From: an uncultured Paracoccaceae bacterium
GTDB lineage: Bacteria > Pseudomonadota > Alphaproteobacteria > Rhodobacterales > Rhodobacteraceae
Assembly: GCA_905182355.1 (NCBI GenBank)
Contig: CAJJBH010000041.1
Coordinates: forward strand, 1 to 64,000
Length of the DNA stretch: 64,000 bases
Reading direction: 5' to 3'
The translations under genes and the position numbers were made by a program. The notes beneath the pieces are model-generated. The model made no database searches. It saw only the letters and a list, made by a program, of their open reading frames with translations, and was not told the DNA's origin. Numbering within the stretch: position 1 is the first letter of the stretch; every line of letters starts with the position of its first letter. This document shows positions 17,929-25,710 of this stretch, piece after piece.

Positions 17929-17974
17929 GCGAGGCTCTGCCTCGCGCTCCGGAGTATTTTTGGCCAAAAGAAGT
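17929..17974 (+). repeat. Intergenic hairpin repeat (GCGAGGC...GGAGTATTTTTGG)
   Basis: A 7-bp hairpin GCGAGGC-TCT-GCCTCGC (17929-17945) is followed by GCTCCGGAGTATTTTTGG and CCAAAAGAAG. This hairpin plus GGAGTATTTTTGG string is one I associate with short repeats after genes in Rhodobacteraceae genomes. Here it follows mltG and may also serve as its terminator. A worn copy lies at 7457-7480. Confidence 0.6.
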
Positions 17975-18028
17975 GGGTGCTCCTACCTGGTTCTTGTCTT
18001 AGCTGCGGGCATCTAAATCGCGCTGAAG

Positions 18029-18043
18029 TTAACTTTTTGTTAA
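18029..18043. promoter_or_regulatory. CtrA-type binding site upstream of the GTA promoter
   Basis: TTAA-CTTTTTG-TTAA matches the CtrA full-site pattern TTAA-N7-TTAA and lies 42 nt upstream of the -35 box. In R. capsulatus CtrA is needed for GTA production. Direct binding here is inferred from the motif; the pattern is expected about once by chance in a window of this size. Confidence 0.5.
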
Positions 18044-18084
18044 TGGTAACTTACTGTTAGCGGGTGTAGCTAAATTGATTTAGC

Positions 18085-18113
18085 TTGACTTTGCGAACGG
18101 TCTTAAGTATAAT
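18085..18113 (+). promoter_or_regulatory. Sigma-70-type promoter of the GTA cluster
   Basis: TTGACT and TATAAT are separated by exactly 17 nt. It is the only near-consensus promoter before g1 and probably drives the whole structural cluster. In R. capsulatus the activator GafA acts at the equivalent promoter. Confidence 0.75.
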
Positions 18114-18225
18114 TTTTTTCAAGCTAGAAGAAGTGGGTATGCGGCCGTCAGGGTAATCTGGCGCGCCGTTTTTTCGTTTCTCTCGTGTGGAGCCGTTCCT
18201 ATCATTTGAGAGGTAAACGACCCCT

Positions 18226-18573
18226 ATGACCTTAATAAACCCGGAAGAAGACTTGGCCAGCACTCAAGAATTGCTGACCTCAGTCCTGACGATCGTCCGC
18301 GATTTGCGGCGTCGTTTCGAGAGCCTGGAACAACAGGCCGCCACCGGGGAGGATGTGAAGGCAGCCGATGTAAAAAGAGTGGCAGTGGATTTAACATCCC
18401 AGATCGCGCTTTGTCAGAAATTGGAGAATAATCTTGCGGAATGTAGACGCACACAAGCTGGTATTGCCCAAGGGAACGGCTATGCCCTTGATCTTGAACA
18501 AGCCCGATCTAAAATCGGGTGCCAATTGGATCGCCTGCGCGCCGCCAGATGTTCAGGCCCAATTTCTGGATGA
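18226..18573 (+). CDS. GTA gp1, small terminase-like protein
   Basis: A 115-residue, mostly helical protein at the head of the GTA cluster, matching RcGTA g1 in position and size. In R. capsulatus gp1 acts as the small terminase that feeds DNA to the packaging motor. A coiled-coil-like N-terminal half (residues about 10-45, LTSVLTIVRDLRRRFESLEQQ) precedes a charged C-terminal half that overlaps the start of the large terminase. AGAGG precedes ATG 18226. The frame is intact. Confidence 0.8.
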   Translation: MTLINPEEDLASTQELLTSVLTIVRDLRRRFESLEQQAATGEDVKAADVKRVAVDLTSQIALCQKLENNLAECRRTQAGIAQGNGYALDLEQARSKIGCQLDRLRAARCSGPISG

Positions 18574-19860
18574 GATGGAGGAGGGAGAGCTTTTAGCTCT
18601 CCCTTTTTTGTTTGAGTTCTGGGCGTTCGAGCACCAATTGCCACCTGAGGGGGCTGTTGATTGGCGCACATGGATTATTATGGGGGGGCGCGGCGCGGGG
18701 AAAACCCGTGCTGGGGCGGAATGGGTGCGCTCGCGGGTCGAGGGGCCGCGGCCATTGGATGACGGGGCCTGTTCGCGGGTCGCGTTGGTGGGTGAAACCA
18801 TTGATGAGGTCCGCGAGGTTATGATTTTTGGCGACAGTGGGATTATGGCGTGTTCGCCGCCCTACCGTCGCCCAACTTGGCAGGCAACGCGCAAACGTCT
18901 GGTTTGGCCGAATGGCGCGATTGCAAGTGTACACACAGCGCATGATCCAGAAGGATTACGCGGGCCGCAGTTTGATGCAGCCTGGGTGGATGAGTTGGCC
19001 AAATGGAAACGCGGTCAAGAGGCGTGGGATCAGTTGCAATTTGCGCTGCTTTTGGGGGATCAACTACAGGTCTGTGTAACGACAACGCCGCGCAATGTCG
19101 GGGTTTTGAAGTCGCTATTACAGGCCCCGTCCACGGTGGTGACCCATGCCAAGACCGAAGCGAACAAAGCCTATCTGGCGGGATCGTTTCTGGAGGAGGT
19201 GCGCCGCCGCTATGCAGGGACACGTCTGGGCCGTCAGGAGTTGGACGGTGTGTTGCTGTCGGACGCTGAGGGTGCATTGTGACCAGTGAAATGATCGAGG
19301 TCGCGCAGGTGGCCAAGCCTCCGGATATGGACCGCGTTGTCGTTGCGGTGGACCCTGGGGTCAGCAGTGGTGCAAATGCGGATGAATGCGGCATCGATGT
19401 GGTTGGTGCCGTGGCCAAGGGGGCGCCGCAAGATTGGCGCGCTTTTGTTTTGGCCGATTGTACGGTTGCGGGATTGGGACCGTCAGGCTGGGCCAAAGCG
19501 GCGATTGCCGCGATGGAGCAGTTTGGCGCGGATCGTTTGGTGGCTGAGGTCAATCAGGGCGGTCAGTTGGTGGCGGAGGTGATCCGTCAGATTGACCCAC
19601 AGGTGCCCTATAAGGCGGTTCATGCGTCAAGGGGGAAGGTCGCGCGGGCAGAGCCTGTGGCGGCACTGTACGAGCAGGGCCGTGTTTCACACGTGACTGG
19701 AAAACTGGACGCGCTGGAGGATCAGATGACCCGCATGACAGCGCGTGGGTACGCGGGGGATGGATCGCCGGACCGTGTGGATGCGCTGGTGTGGGCATTG
19801 CATGAGTTGATGATTGAACCTGCTGCGGTGTGGCGGCGGCCTAAGGTGCGTTCGTTGTAG
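18482..19860 (+). pseudogene. GTA g2 large terminase, split by a frameshift
   Basis: ATP-driven DNA packaging motor plus nuclease. The first frame (to TGA 19280-19282) holds the ATPase: Walker A GGRGAGKT at residues 68-75 and Walker B AAWVDELAKW. The second frame (from GTG 19279) holds the RNase H-like nuclease: VVAVDPGVSSG, LVAEVNQGG and SPDRVDALVWAL. The two halves join perfectly if one base is restored in TTGTGACC (TTG TGG ACC, giving ALWTSEM), so a 1-nt deletion is likely. The 4-nt GTGA overlap could allow coupled translation of two separate domains. The start is uncertain: ATG 18482 with AAGGGA is chosen; TTG 18434 and ATG 18575 are alternatives. Overlaps g1. Confidence 0.88.
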
Positions 19861-19914
19861 CGGGCCAGTTTAGGGGGCCAGCCTTACGGGGTTATTTTTA
19901 TAACAGAGAATTTG

Positions 19915-19951
19915 AAGGACGTGTCCCGTAAAGGGCGGCGTCCTTTTTTGT
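19915..19951 (+). terminator. Terminator-like hairpin between GTA g2 and g3
   Basis: AAGGACG (19915-19921) pairs with CGTCCTT (19939-19945) and TTTTTG follows. It lies inside the cluster, in the 135-nt gap before the portal gene, so it could attenuate transcription of the head and tail genes. Confidence 0.6.
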
Positions 19952-19995
19952 TGGCGGGTTCAAAGCCGACTTGGGAATAAATAGGAGCGACAGTC

Positions 19996-21195
19996 ATGGT
20001 TTTTGATTTTTTGCGGCGCGGTGTTGAGCGTGGGGCACAGGCCGAAGTCCCTGAGGCGAAGGCAAGTGCGACAGGGCTGGTGGTGTCTTATCAAACCTCG
20101 GGTCGTGTGGCATGGAGCCCGCGTGATGTAGTGTCTTTGACCCGCACGGGTTTTTCAAGCAATCCAGTTGGGTTTCGATCTGTGAAGTTGATTGCAGAGG
20201 CGGCGGCGGCGCTGCCTTTGGTATTGCAGGATAGGGAGCGTCGCTATGACGTGCATCCCCTGTTGGATCTGGTGACCCGTCCAAATGCCGCGCAGGGCCG
20301 CGCTGAGTTGATGGAGGCGCTGTTTGGTCAGATTTTGCTATCAGGCAACGGGTATGTCGAGGTGGTGAAGGGTGAAGATGGGACTCCGTTGGAGCTGCAT
20401 GTCTTGCGCTCTGATCGTATGTCGGTTGTTCCCGGCGCTGATGGTTGGCCGATTGGTTATGAATACGCCGTTGGCGGCCGCAAGCATCGGTTTAATGTGA
20501 CCGAAGCGGGGTCCCCGATCTGTCATATCAAAAGCTTTCATCCACAAGATGATCACTATGGCTTCAGCCCTATGCAGGCGGCGGCTATGGCTGTGGATGT
20601 TCATAATTCGGCCTCGCGCTGGTCAAAGGCGTTGCTGGACAACGCGGCACGTCCAACTGGTGCGATTGTTTACAAAGGTGTTGAGGGTCAGGGCGGCATG
20701 AGTTCAGATCAGTATGATCGTCTGGTGTCTGAAATGGAAAGCCACCATCAAGGCGCGCGTAATGCAGGCCGCCCGATGTTGTTGGAGGGTGGATTAGATT
20801 GGAAACCGATGGGCTTTTCCCCGTCTGATATGGAATTTCAAAAGACCAAGGAATCTGCCGCGCGTGAGATTGCATTGGCCTTTGGGGTGCCTCCGATGTT
20901 GATCGGTATTCAGGGCGACGCGACCTATTCAAATTATCAAGAGGCGCACCGCGCGTTTTACCGCCTGACGGTGCTGCCTTTGGCGACCCGTGTTGCGGCT
21001 TCTTTGGCGTATTGGCTGGGCACGCAGATTGGTGAGGTGGTTGAGCTGAAGCCCGATTTGGATCAGGTGCCTGCATTGTCGGCAGAACGCGATTCACAGT
21101 GGCGTCGTGTGTCGGATGCCGCGTTCCTGTCTAAGGCAGAGAAGCGCAGCCTATTAGGTCTACCAACTGTGGTGGAAGGCAGTGGCGATGACTGA
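19996..21195 (+). CDS. GTA gp3, portal protein
   Basis: Forms the dodecameric portal at the capsid vertex through which DNA enters and leaves. 399 residues, HK97-like portal family, about the length of RcGTA gp3. Recognisable parts are RPNAAQGRAELMEALFGQIL near 95-115, GFSPMQAAAMAVDVHNSASR around 190 and FGVPPMLIGIQGDATYSNYQ around 295-315. AGGAGCGACAGTC precedes ATG 19996. The frame is intact. Its stop overlaps g3.5. Confidence 0.93.
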   Translation: MVFDFLRRGVERGAQAEVPEAKASATGLVVSYQTSGRVAWSPRDVVSLTRTGFSSNPVGFRSVKLIAEAAAALPLVLQDRERRYDVHPLLDLVTRPNAAQGRAELMEALFGQILLSGNGYVEVVKGEDGTPLELHVLRSDRMSVVPGADGWPIGYEYAVGGRKHRFNVTEAGSPICHIKSFHPQDDHYGFSPMQAAAMAVDVHNSASRWSKALLDNAARPTGAIVYKGVEGQGGMSSDQYDRLVSEMESHHQGARNAGRPMLLEGGLDWKPMGFSPSDMEFQKTKESAAREIALAFGVPPMLIGIQGDATYSNYQEAHRAFYRLTVLPLATRVAASLAYWLGTQIGEVVELKPDLDQVPALSAERDSQWRRVSDAAFLSKAEKRSLLGLPTVVEGSGDD

Positions 21196-21415
21196 CACCC
21201 TGTATTCGGATCGATTTGAATGTGGGCCGGGCATCAGATTGCAAGCTCATGAACGGGTGGCACAGGTCCATTTTGACCACATCAACACCCGGCTTGATAA
21301 GCTGGAAGAGCTGATGGAGCGGTTGGAAAAAAGTCTGTGGCTTACGGTCTACGGGGTGGCCGCAGTGGTTTTGGCTCAAGCGTTTCAGTCGTTTATGGTC
21401 GGGATCCCTAACTGA
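21188..21415 (+). CDS. GTA g3.5, small conserved cluster protein
   Basis: A 75-residue protein that starts inside the end of the portal gene (ATGACTGA overlap at 21188-21195), with GGAAGG upstream. A central amphipathic helix (INTRLDKLEELMERLEKSLW) precedes a hydrophobic C-terminal helix (VYGVAAVVLAQAFQ), suggesting coiled-coil assembly and membrane contact. It corresponds by position to the g3.5 gene of the R. capsulatus cluster, whose role in head formation is poorly defined. The frame is intact. Confidence 0.8.
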   Translation: MTDTLYSDRFECGPGIRLQAHERVAQVHFDHINTRLDKLEELMERLEKSLWLTVYGVAAVVLAQAFQSFMVGIPN

Positions 21416-21468
21416 GTGTCCAAACAAGGACCGCCCATTATACAGGTTTCACAAAAAAGGAGGGTGCC

Positions 21469-22041
21469 ATGCAATTGGACGCCACACTAGAGCATAAGTT
21501 TGCCAAATTCGGCGAAGGTTTGCAGGTCCAAGACGGGCTGGTGATCGAAGGATACGCCAGCCTGTTCGGGGCTACGGATCAGGGCGGCGACATTGTGGGC
21601 ACAGGGGCCTATGCCCGCTCGTTAACCGCGCTTTCGGGCGCAGGTCATAGCATCAAGATGTTGTGGCAGCACGACCCGTCCCAACCCATCAGCGTGTGGG
21701 ACGAGGTGGTTGAGGATGCCAAGGGCCTGTGGGTCAAGGGGCGTCTTTTGGACACCATTGCAAAGGGGCGCGAGGCAGCGGCACTGATCGAGGTGGGGGC
21801 CATTGATGGCCTGTCGATCGGGTATCGCACGGTCCGCGCCACCAAGAATACCAAAGGCCAGCGGCTTTTGGAGGAACTGGAGCTTTGGGAGGTGTCGCTT
21901 GTCACTTTTCCAATGTTGCCCAGTGCCCGTGTGGCGGCCAAGTCGGAGGATACTTTGGCATCTGAAGATGAAAGCCTACGGGGCATCGCGACGGCCTTTG
22001 AAGGGCTTTCTGCTGAATTGGCGCGTACTTCAACCGCCTAA
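21469..22041 (+). CDS. GTA gp4, HK97-family prohead protease
   Basis: Maturation protease that trims the N-terminal scaffold (delta) domain of the capsid protein during assembly. 190 residues. Family blocks are GYASLFGATDQGGDIVGTGA near 22-41, the His of LWQHDPSQPI near 64-73 and the Ser of IDGLSIGYR near 108-116. AAGGAGGGTGCC gives a strong ribosome-binding site for ATG 21469. The frame is intact and the gene directly precedes the capsid gene it serves. Confidence 0.92.
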   Translation: MQLDATLEHKFAKFGEGLQVQDGLVIEGYASLFGATDQGGDIVGTGAYARSLTALSGAGHSIKMLWQHDPSQPISVWDEVVEDAKGLWVKGRLLDTIAKGREAAALIEVGAIDGLSIGYRTVRATKNTKGQRLLEELELWEVSLVTFPMLPSARVAAKSEDTLASEDESLRGIATAFEGLSAELARTSTA

Positions 22042-22065
22042 ATTTTCAACATTGAGGATCTGCGT

Positions 22066-23244
22066 ATGAGCAAGACCGAGACCAAGTCTCGGGCCGGGGA
22101 AGTTTTTTTTCCTGCCCAAGATGTGCGCCAAAACATGACTGGCTTTGTGAGCAATTTCAGAGGCTTTCAAGCCGATATGCAAGCTAAAATTTAACAAAAA
22201 GAAGAGCGACTGAACATGCTGGATCGTAAAACGAACACTGCACTTCGTACTCCATTGGCTGGGGCCACAGACGTAGGTGCACCGCACCAAAAAGCGTTCA
22301 ACGCCTATTTGCGTTCGGGGGATGACGACGCCTTGCGTGGGCTAGAGGTCGAGGTCAAAGGCTTGTCCACTGCTGTGAACAGCGACGGCGGTTATCTGGT
22401 TGATCCACAAACATCTGACAGGGTGAAATCTGTGCTGAATGCCACGGCATCCATCCGCGCAATTGCGTCTGTGGTCCATGTGGAGGCGACGTCTTATGAC
22501 GTGCTTGTGGATCATTCGGATGTTGGCACGGGCTGGGCCACGGAAACGTCCACAGTGACTGAAGGTGCAACTCCGCAAATTGACCGTATTACCATCCCAC
22601 TGCACGAATTGTCCGCTTTGCCAAAGGCATCACAGCGCCTGTTGGATGACAGCGCGTTTGATATCGAGGGTTGGTTGGCTGGCCGTATAGCTGATAAATT
22701 CGCCCGCGCAGAAGCGGCATCATTTGTGAACGGCGACGGCATTGATAAGCCAAAGGGCTTCTTGGCCCATACGGCTGTGGACGACGCGATCTGGGCTTGG
22801 GGCAACCTTGGCTATGTTCCGACAGGTGTGGACGGCGATGTCACGGCTGAATCCATCATTGATGTGGTTTATGCACTTGGGGCAGAATACCGCGCCAACG
22901 CGGCCTTTGTGATGAATTCCAAAACCGCTGGTTTGGTGCGCAAGTTGAAAGACAATGATGGACGTTTCTTGTGGTCTGATGGTTTGGCTGCGGGTCAGCC
23001 TGCGACGCTGATGGGGTATCCTGTGCTGGTGGCCGAAGACATGCCAGATGCGTCCACAGACGGCCATGCGATTGCCTTTGGCGATTTCGCAGCGGGTTAC
23101 ACAGTTGCTGAACGCCCTGATCTGCGTGTCTTGCGTGACCCGTTTTCTGCCAAACCGCACGTCTTGTTCTATGCAACCAAACGCGTTGGTGGTGATGTGA
23201 GTGACTTTGCGGCGATCAAGTTGCTGAAATTCGCGACTGCTTAA
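22066..23244 (+). pseudogene. GTA g5 major capsid protein with an in-frame stop
   Basis: HK97-fold major head protein. The frame starts at ATG 22066 (GAGGA upstream), encodes 42 residues of the N-terminal delta domain, meets TAA at 22192-22194 and continues in the same frame through QKEERLNMLDRK to the end at 23244. Relatives read through here with a Lys or Gln, so an AAA-to-TAA type nonsense change is likely. The remaining 342 codons from ATG 22216 are intact (DSAFDIEGWLAGRIADKFAR and so on). A weak AAGAAGAG lies before ATG 22216, so reinitiation could still make the part that forms the mature shell, but without most of the scaffold domain. Confidence 0.85.
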
Positions 23245-23287
23245 CAGCGTCGTGATGGCGGATCGGGCTTAACCCCCATCCGTCTTT

Positions 23288-23362
23288 CCGGACGTGTGCC
23301 ATTTTCCATTTCGTTGTCTAGCTGCTCCCTCCGTCCGAGCAACGAAATGGGTACACGTCCGG
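23288..23362 (+). repeat. Long imperfect inverted repeat after the capsid gene
   Basis: CCGGACGTGT (23288-23297) and the CCATTTCGTTG part (23306-23316) pair with CAACGAAATGG and ACACGTCCGG (23340-23362), giving a stem of more than 20 bp with a small bulge and a 23-nt loop. No long T-run follows. Placed between g5 and g6, it could limit read-through or protect the capsid mRNA 3' end. Confidence 0.75.
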
Positions 23363-23404
23363 TTCTTTGTTTTGGTGGGGCAGGGATGAAACTGGAGTTG
23401 TTCC

Positions 23405-24004
23405 ATGATGTTAATCGAAGAAACGATGGTGCCCGATGCGGTGTTGCCTGTCGATGAATTCAAAGCGCATTTGCGGATTGGGTCGGGCTTTGGCACCGAT
23501 ACCCTGCAAGATGAAGTGTTGCTTGGCTTTTTACGCGCCGCAATGGCTGCGATTGAGGCCCGCACTGGCAAGATGATGTTGCGACGTGATTTTAGCTGGT
23601 CCCTGACGATGTGGCGTGACCTATCGGCGCAGGCTTTGCCAGTGGCCCCCGTGCAAGTGATTACATCGCTTGAGATGGTATTGCGCGATGGATCGCGTGA
23701 TCTGGTAGCAAACGATCTGTATTGGCTGGAACAGGATCAGTCGCGGCCTCGTGTCCGTTCTGTTGGGGCCTGTTTGCCAAGCATTCCCACCGCTGGTTCT
23801 GTGGTTGTGAATTTTCAGGCGGGATTTGGCGAGGCCTGGGGGGATATCCCCGCTGATCTGCGCCAAGCGGTGATGTTGTTGGCCGCGCATTACTATGAGT
23901 ACCGCCAAGAAACGTCGTTAAGCGATGGCTGTATGCCCTTTGGGGTCAGCAGTCTGATCGAGCGGTACAAGGTGATCCGGCTTGGGACAGGAGGTGGGCG
24001 ATGA
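23405..24004 (+). CDS. GTA gp6, head-tail connector adaptor
   Basis: A 199-residue connector protein (phiE125 gp8 / HK97 gp6-like family) that forms the adaptor ring below the portal. The N-terminal part has VDEFKAHLRIGSG and a helical segment DEVLLGFLRAAMAAIEARTG typical of the fold; the C-terminal helix includes LRQAVMLLAAHYYEYRQ. GGAG precedes ATG 23405. Intact, and its TGA overlaps the g7 ATG (ATGA), showing tight coupling through the connector genes. Confidence 0.88.
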   Translation: MMLIEETMVPDAVLPVDEFKAHLRIGSGFGTDTLQDEVLLGFLRAAMAAIEARTGKMMLRRDFSWSLTMWRDLSAQALPVAPVQVITSLEMVLRDGSRDLVANDLYWLEQDQSRPRVRSVGACLPSIPTAGSVVVNFQAGFGEAWGDIPADLRQAVMLLAAHYYEYRQETSLSDGCMPFGVSSLIERYKVIRLGTGGGR

Positions 24005-24339
24005 GCCTGCCGCGGCTGTGCCGCTTGATGTATCTGGATAGCCCTGTGCGTCAGTCTGATAGAGCTGGTGGCTTCACCGAAAGTTGGCTGGAGCTGGGCA
24101 CCATGTGGTGCGACGTTTTGGTGCGCAACGGCGGTGCCACAGTCCAAGGCGGCGCGCCTGTTTCTGCGGTCCGTTACATGGTTACGGTGCGACCTGCCCC
24201 GATGGGCCACCCAGAACGCCCAATGGCGGGCCAGCGGTTTCGCGACGGCACGCGGCACTTTCATATTCGCGCTGTTGCAGAACGGGCAGGCATTGGGTCA
24301 TTTCTGGTCTGCTTTGTGGATGAAGAGGTGGCGGTATGA
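24001..24339 (+). CDS. GTA gp7, head-tail stopper protein
   Basis: A 112-residue small beta-barrel-type connector of the phage head-tail joining family, expected to form the stopper ring. Conserved parts are RRLMYLDS-like N-terminus (LCRLMYLDSPV), GGFTESWLELGTMWCDV and the C-terminal RFRDGTRHFHIRAVAER. Coupled by ATGA overlaps to both g6 and g8. The frame is intact. Confidence 0.86.
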   Translation: MSLPRLCRLMYLDSPVRQSDRAGGFTESWLELGTMWCDVLVRNGGATVQGGAPVSAVRYMVTVRPAPMGHPERPMAGQRFRDGTRHFHIRAVAERAGIGSFLVCFVDEEVAV

Positions 24340-24746
24340 GTTATGCGCTTTCTTCAGCCCTGCAATCGGCAGTTTATCAGGCTTTACTGGATGATGCTGC
24401 CCTGACTGCATTGGTCGGTACGGCGGTTTATGACGCACTGCCTGTAGGGGCTGTGCCGTCGATGTACGTTAGTTTGGGGCCAGAAACGGTCACGGATGCC
24501 TCTGATGCAACGGGCGTGGGGGCAGTACATCAATTTAGCATCAGTGTGGTCAGCGACACGCCTGCGTTTGCTGCCGTAAAAACTGCCGCGGGTGCTGTCA
24601 GTGATGTGTTGCACGGCGCTGATTTGACCCTGTCACGGGGCCGTCTGATTTTGATGACGTTTGAACGCGCCGCTGCCACCCGCATTGACGGGGCCAGTGG
24701 TCGCCAAATTGATCTGCGTTTTAAGGCGCGGGTCGAAGACGAATAA
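24336..24746 (+). CDS. GTA gp8, tail terminator (DUF3168 family)
   Basis: A 136-residue DUF3168 protein, the ring that ends tail-tube polymerisation and joins tail to head. The opening SYALSSALQSAVYQALLDDA, followed by GTAVYDALPVGAVPSMYVSLG and the C-terminal RLILMTFERAAATR are family-typical. ATGA overlap with g7; g9 follows after 33 nt. The frame is intact. Confidence 0.88.
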   Translation: MSYALSSALQSAVYQALLDDAALTALVGTAVYDALPVGAVPSMYVSLGPETVTDASDATGVGAVHQFSISVVSDTPAFAAVKTAAGAVSDVLHGADLTLSRGRLILMTFERAAATRIDGASGRQIDLRFKARVEDE

Positions 24747-24779
24747 GTTCTTTTAACTAAATTATGAATGGAGAGCCTC

Positions 24780-25193
24780 ATGGCTGCGCAAAATGGCAAA
24801 GACCTGTTGATTAAAGTTGATATGACGTCGGATGGTCAGTTTGAAACGATTGCGGGGTTGCGGGCCACACGGGTCAGTTTCAACGCGGAATCCGTTGATG
24901 TGACAAGTTTGGAAAGTGAAGGCGGCTGGCGCGAATTGCTAAGCGGTGCTGGTGTGCGCTCGGCCTCATTATCGGGGTCCGGTGTGTTCAAGGACGCGGG
25001 TACGGATGAACGTGCACGTCAGTTGTTTTTTGACGGCGAAACCCCTGACTTTCAGGTGATCATTCCTGACTTTGGTATTGTTGAAGGCCCGTTTCAAGTG
25101 ACGGCTTTGGAATATTCAGGCTCCCACAATGGGGAGGCAACGTATGAGCTGTCACTGGCCAATGCCGGTGCGCTTGCGTTTACATCCCTATGA
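24780..25193 (+). CDS. GTA gp9, major tail protein
   Basis: Tail-tube subunit, 137 residues, beta-rich. AQNGKDLLIKVD, the LRATRVSFNAESVDVTSLES segment and the C-terminal GEATYELSLANAGAL fit the phage tail-tube family of the GTA. ATG 24780 has GGAGAG upstream, preferred over ATG 24768, which would overlap that signal. The stop overlaps the g10 ATG. The frame is intact. Confidence 0.88.
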   Translation: MAAQNGKDLLIKVDMTSDGQFETIAGLRATRVSFNAESVDVTSLESEGGWRELLSGAGVRSASLSGSGVFKDAGTDERARQLFFDGETPDFQVIIPDFGIVEGPFQVTALEYSGSHNGEATYELSLANAGALAFTSL

Positions 25194-25513
25194 GTGGGGC
25201 TAATCCTTGGCGCGGTGACGTGGCACTGGTCATTGATGGTCATGCTTGCGTCATGCGGCTGACTTTGGGCGCGCTTGCGTCACTAGAGGCCACCTTGCAG
25301 GTCGGGTCATTGGTGGATTTGGTCCAACGCTTTGAAAACGGGTCGTTTTCCAGCCTTGATGTGATCGCTTTACTTGGCGCGGGTCTGCAGGGCGGCGATT
25401 GCCTTGTGTCCCCAGATGCGTTGGGCAATGCGGCGATTGAAGGTGGCCCAATGGCGGGCGCACGTGCAGCAGCGGAACTGCTGGCGCGCGCGTTTGTCCT
25501 GCCCGAGGTTTAG
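25190..25513 (+). CDS. GTA g10, tail assembly chaperone-like protein
   Basis: A 107-residue protein placed where tail assembly chaperones lie, between tail tube and tape measure. It opens with NPWRGDVALVIDGHACVMRL and has the TLGALASLEATL helix, a pattern shared with GTA family proteins at this position. ATGA overlap with g9. In phages such genes can be linked to the next by programmed frameshift, but here g10.1 has its own start 6 nt after the g10 stop. The frame is intact. Confidence 0.82.
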   Translation: MSGANPWRGDVALVIDGHACVMRLTLGALASLEATLQVGSLVDLVQRFENGSFSSLDVIALLGAGLQGGDCLVSPDALGNAAIEGGPMAGARAAAELLARAFVLPEV

Positions 25514-25518
25514 GCGTC

Positions 25519-25710
25519 ATGGATTGGCCAGCCTTGATGCGGGCAGGGGTCCAAGGGTTGGGGTTACAGCCTGATGCCTTTTGGCGTCTGACCCCTGCCG
25601 AATTGCAACTGATGTTGGGGGATGTGGCTGCGTCTGCCCCGCTTTTAAGCGGCGGCTTGGACGCTTTGATTGCGGCCTATCCTGACATTCCTGAAGGGAG
25701 CGAGAGATGA
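25519..25710 (+). CDS. GTA g10.1, rcc01693-like tail assembly protein
   Basis: A 63-residue protein with the conserved DWPALMRAGVQGLGLQPDAFW and LTPAELQLMLGD pattern of the small family next to the tape measure gene in GTA clusters. It is read 6 nt after g10, and its TGA overlaps the g11 ATG. It probably acts with g10 as a chaperone on the tape measure. The frame is intact. Confidence 0.82.
   Translation: MDWPALMRAGVQGLGLQPDAFWRLTPAELQLMLGDVAASAPLLSGGLDALIAAYPDIPEGSER

Larger units (their letters stand above)
17921..18225. other. Leader and control region of the GTA cluster
   Basis: 305 nt without a gene. In order it contains a repeat-like hairpin element (17929-17974), a CtrA-type TTAA-N7-TTAA site (18029-18043), a near-consensus promoter (18085-18113) and a leader of about 105 nt that ends in the g1 ribosome-binding site. 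Confidence 0.7.

Noticed and set aside
18039-18050. GTTA-ATGG-TAAC as a third copy of the pdhA/lpdA palindrome
   Set aside because: Arms differ (GTTA/TAAC, only 4 bp) and the position before the GTA cluster has no link to pyruvate metabolism.
19279-19860. Annotating the second half of terminase as an independent gene
   Set aside because: Sequence joins the first half precisely after restoring one base; treated as part of a frameshifted g2.
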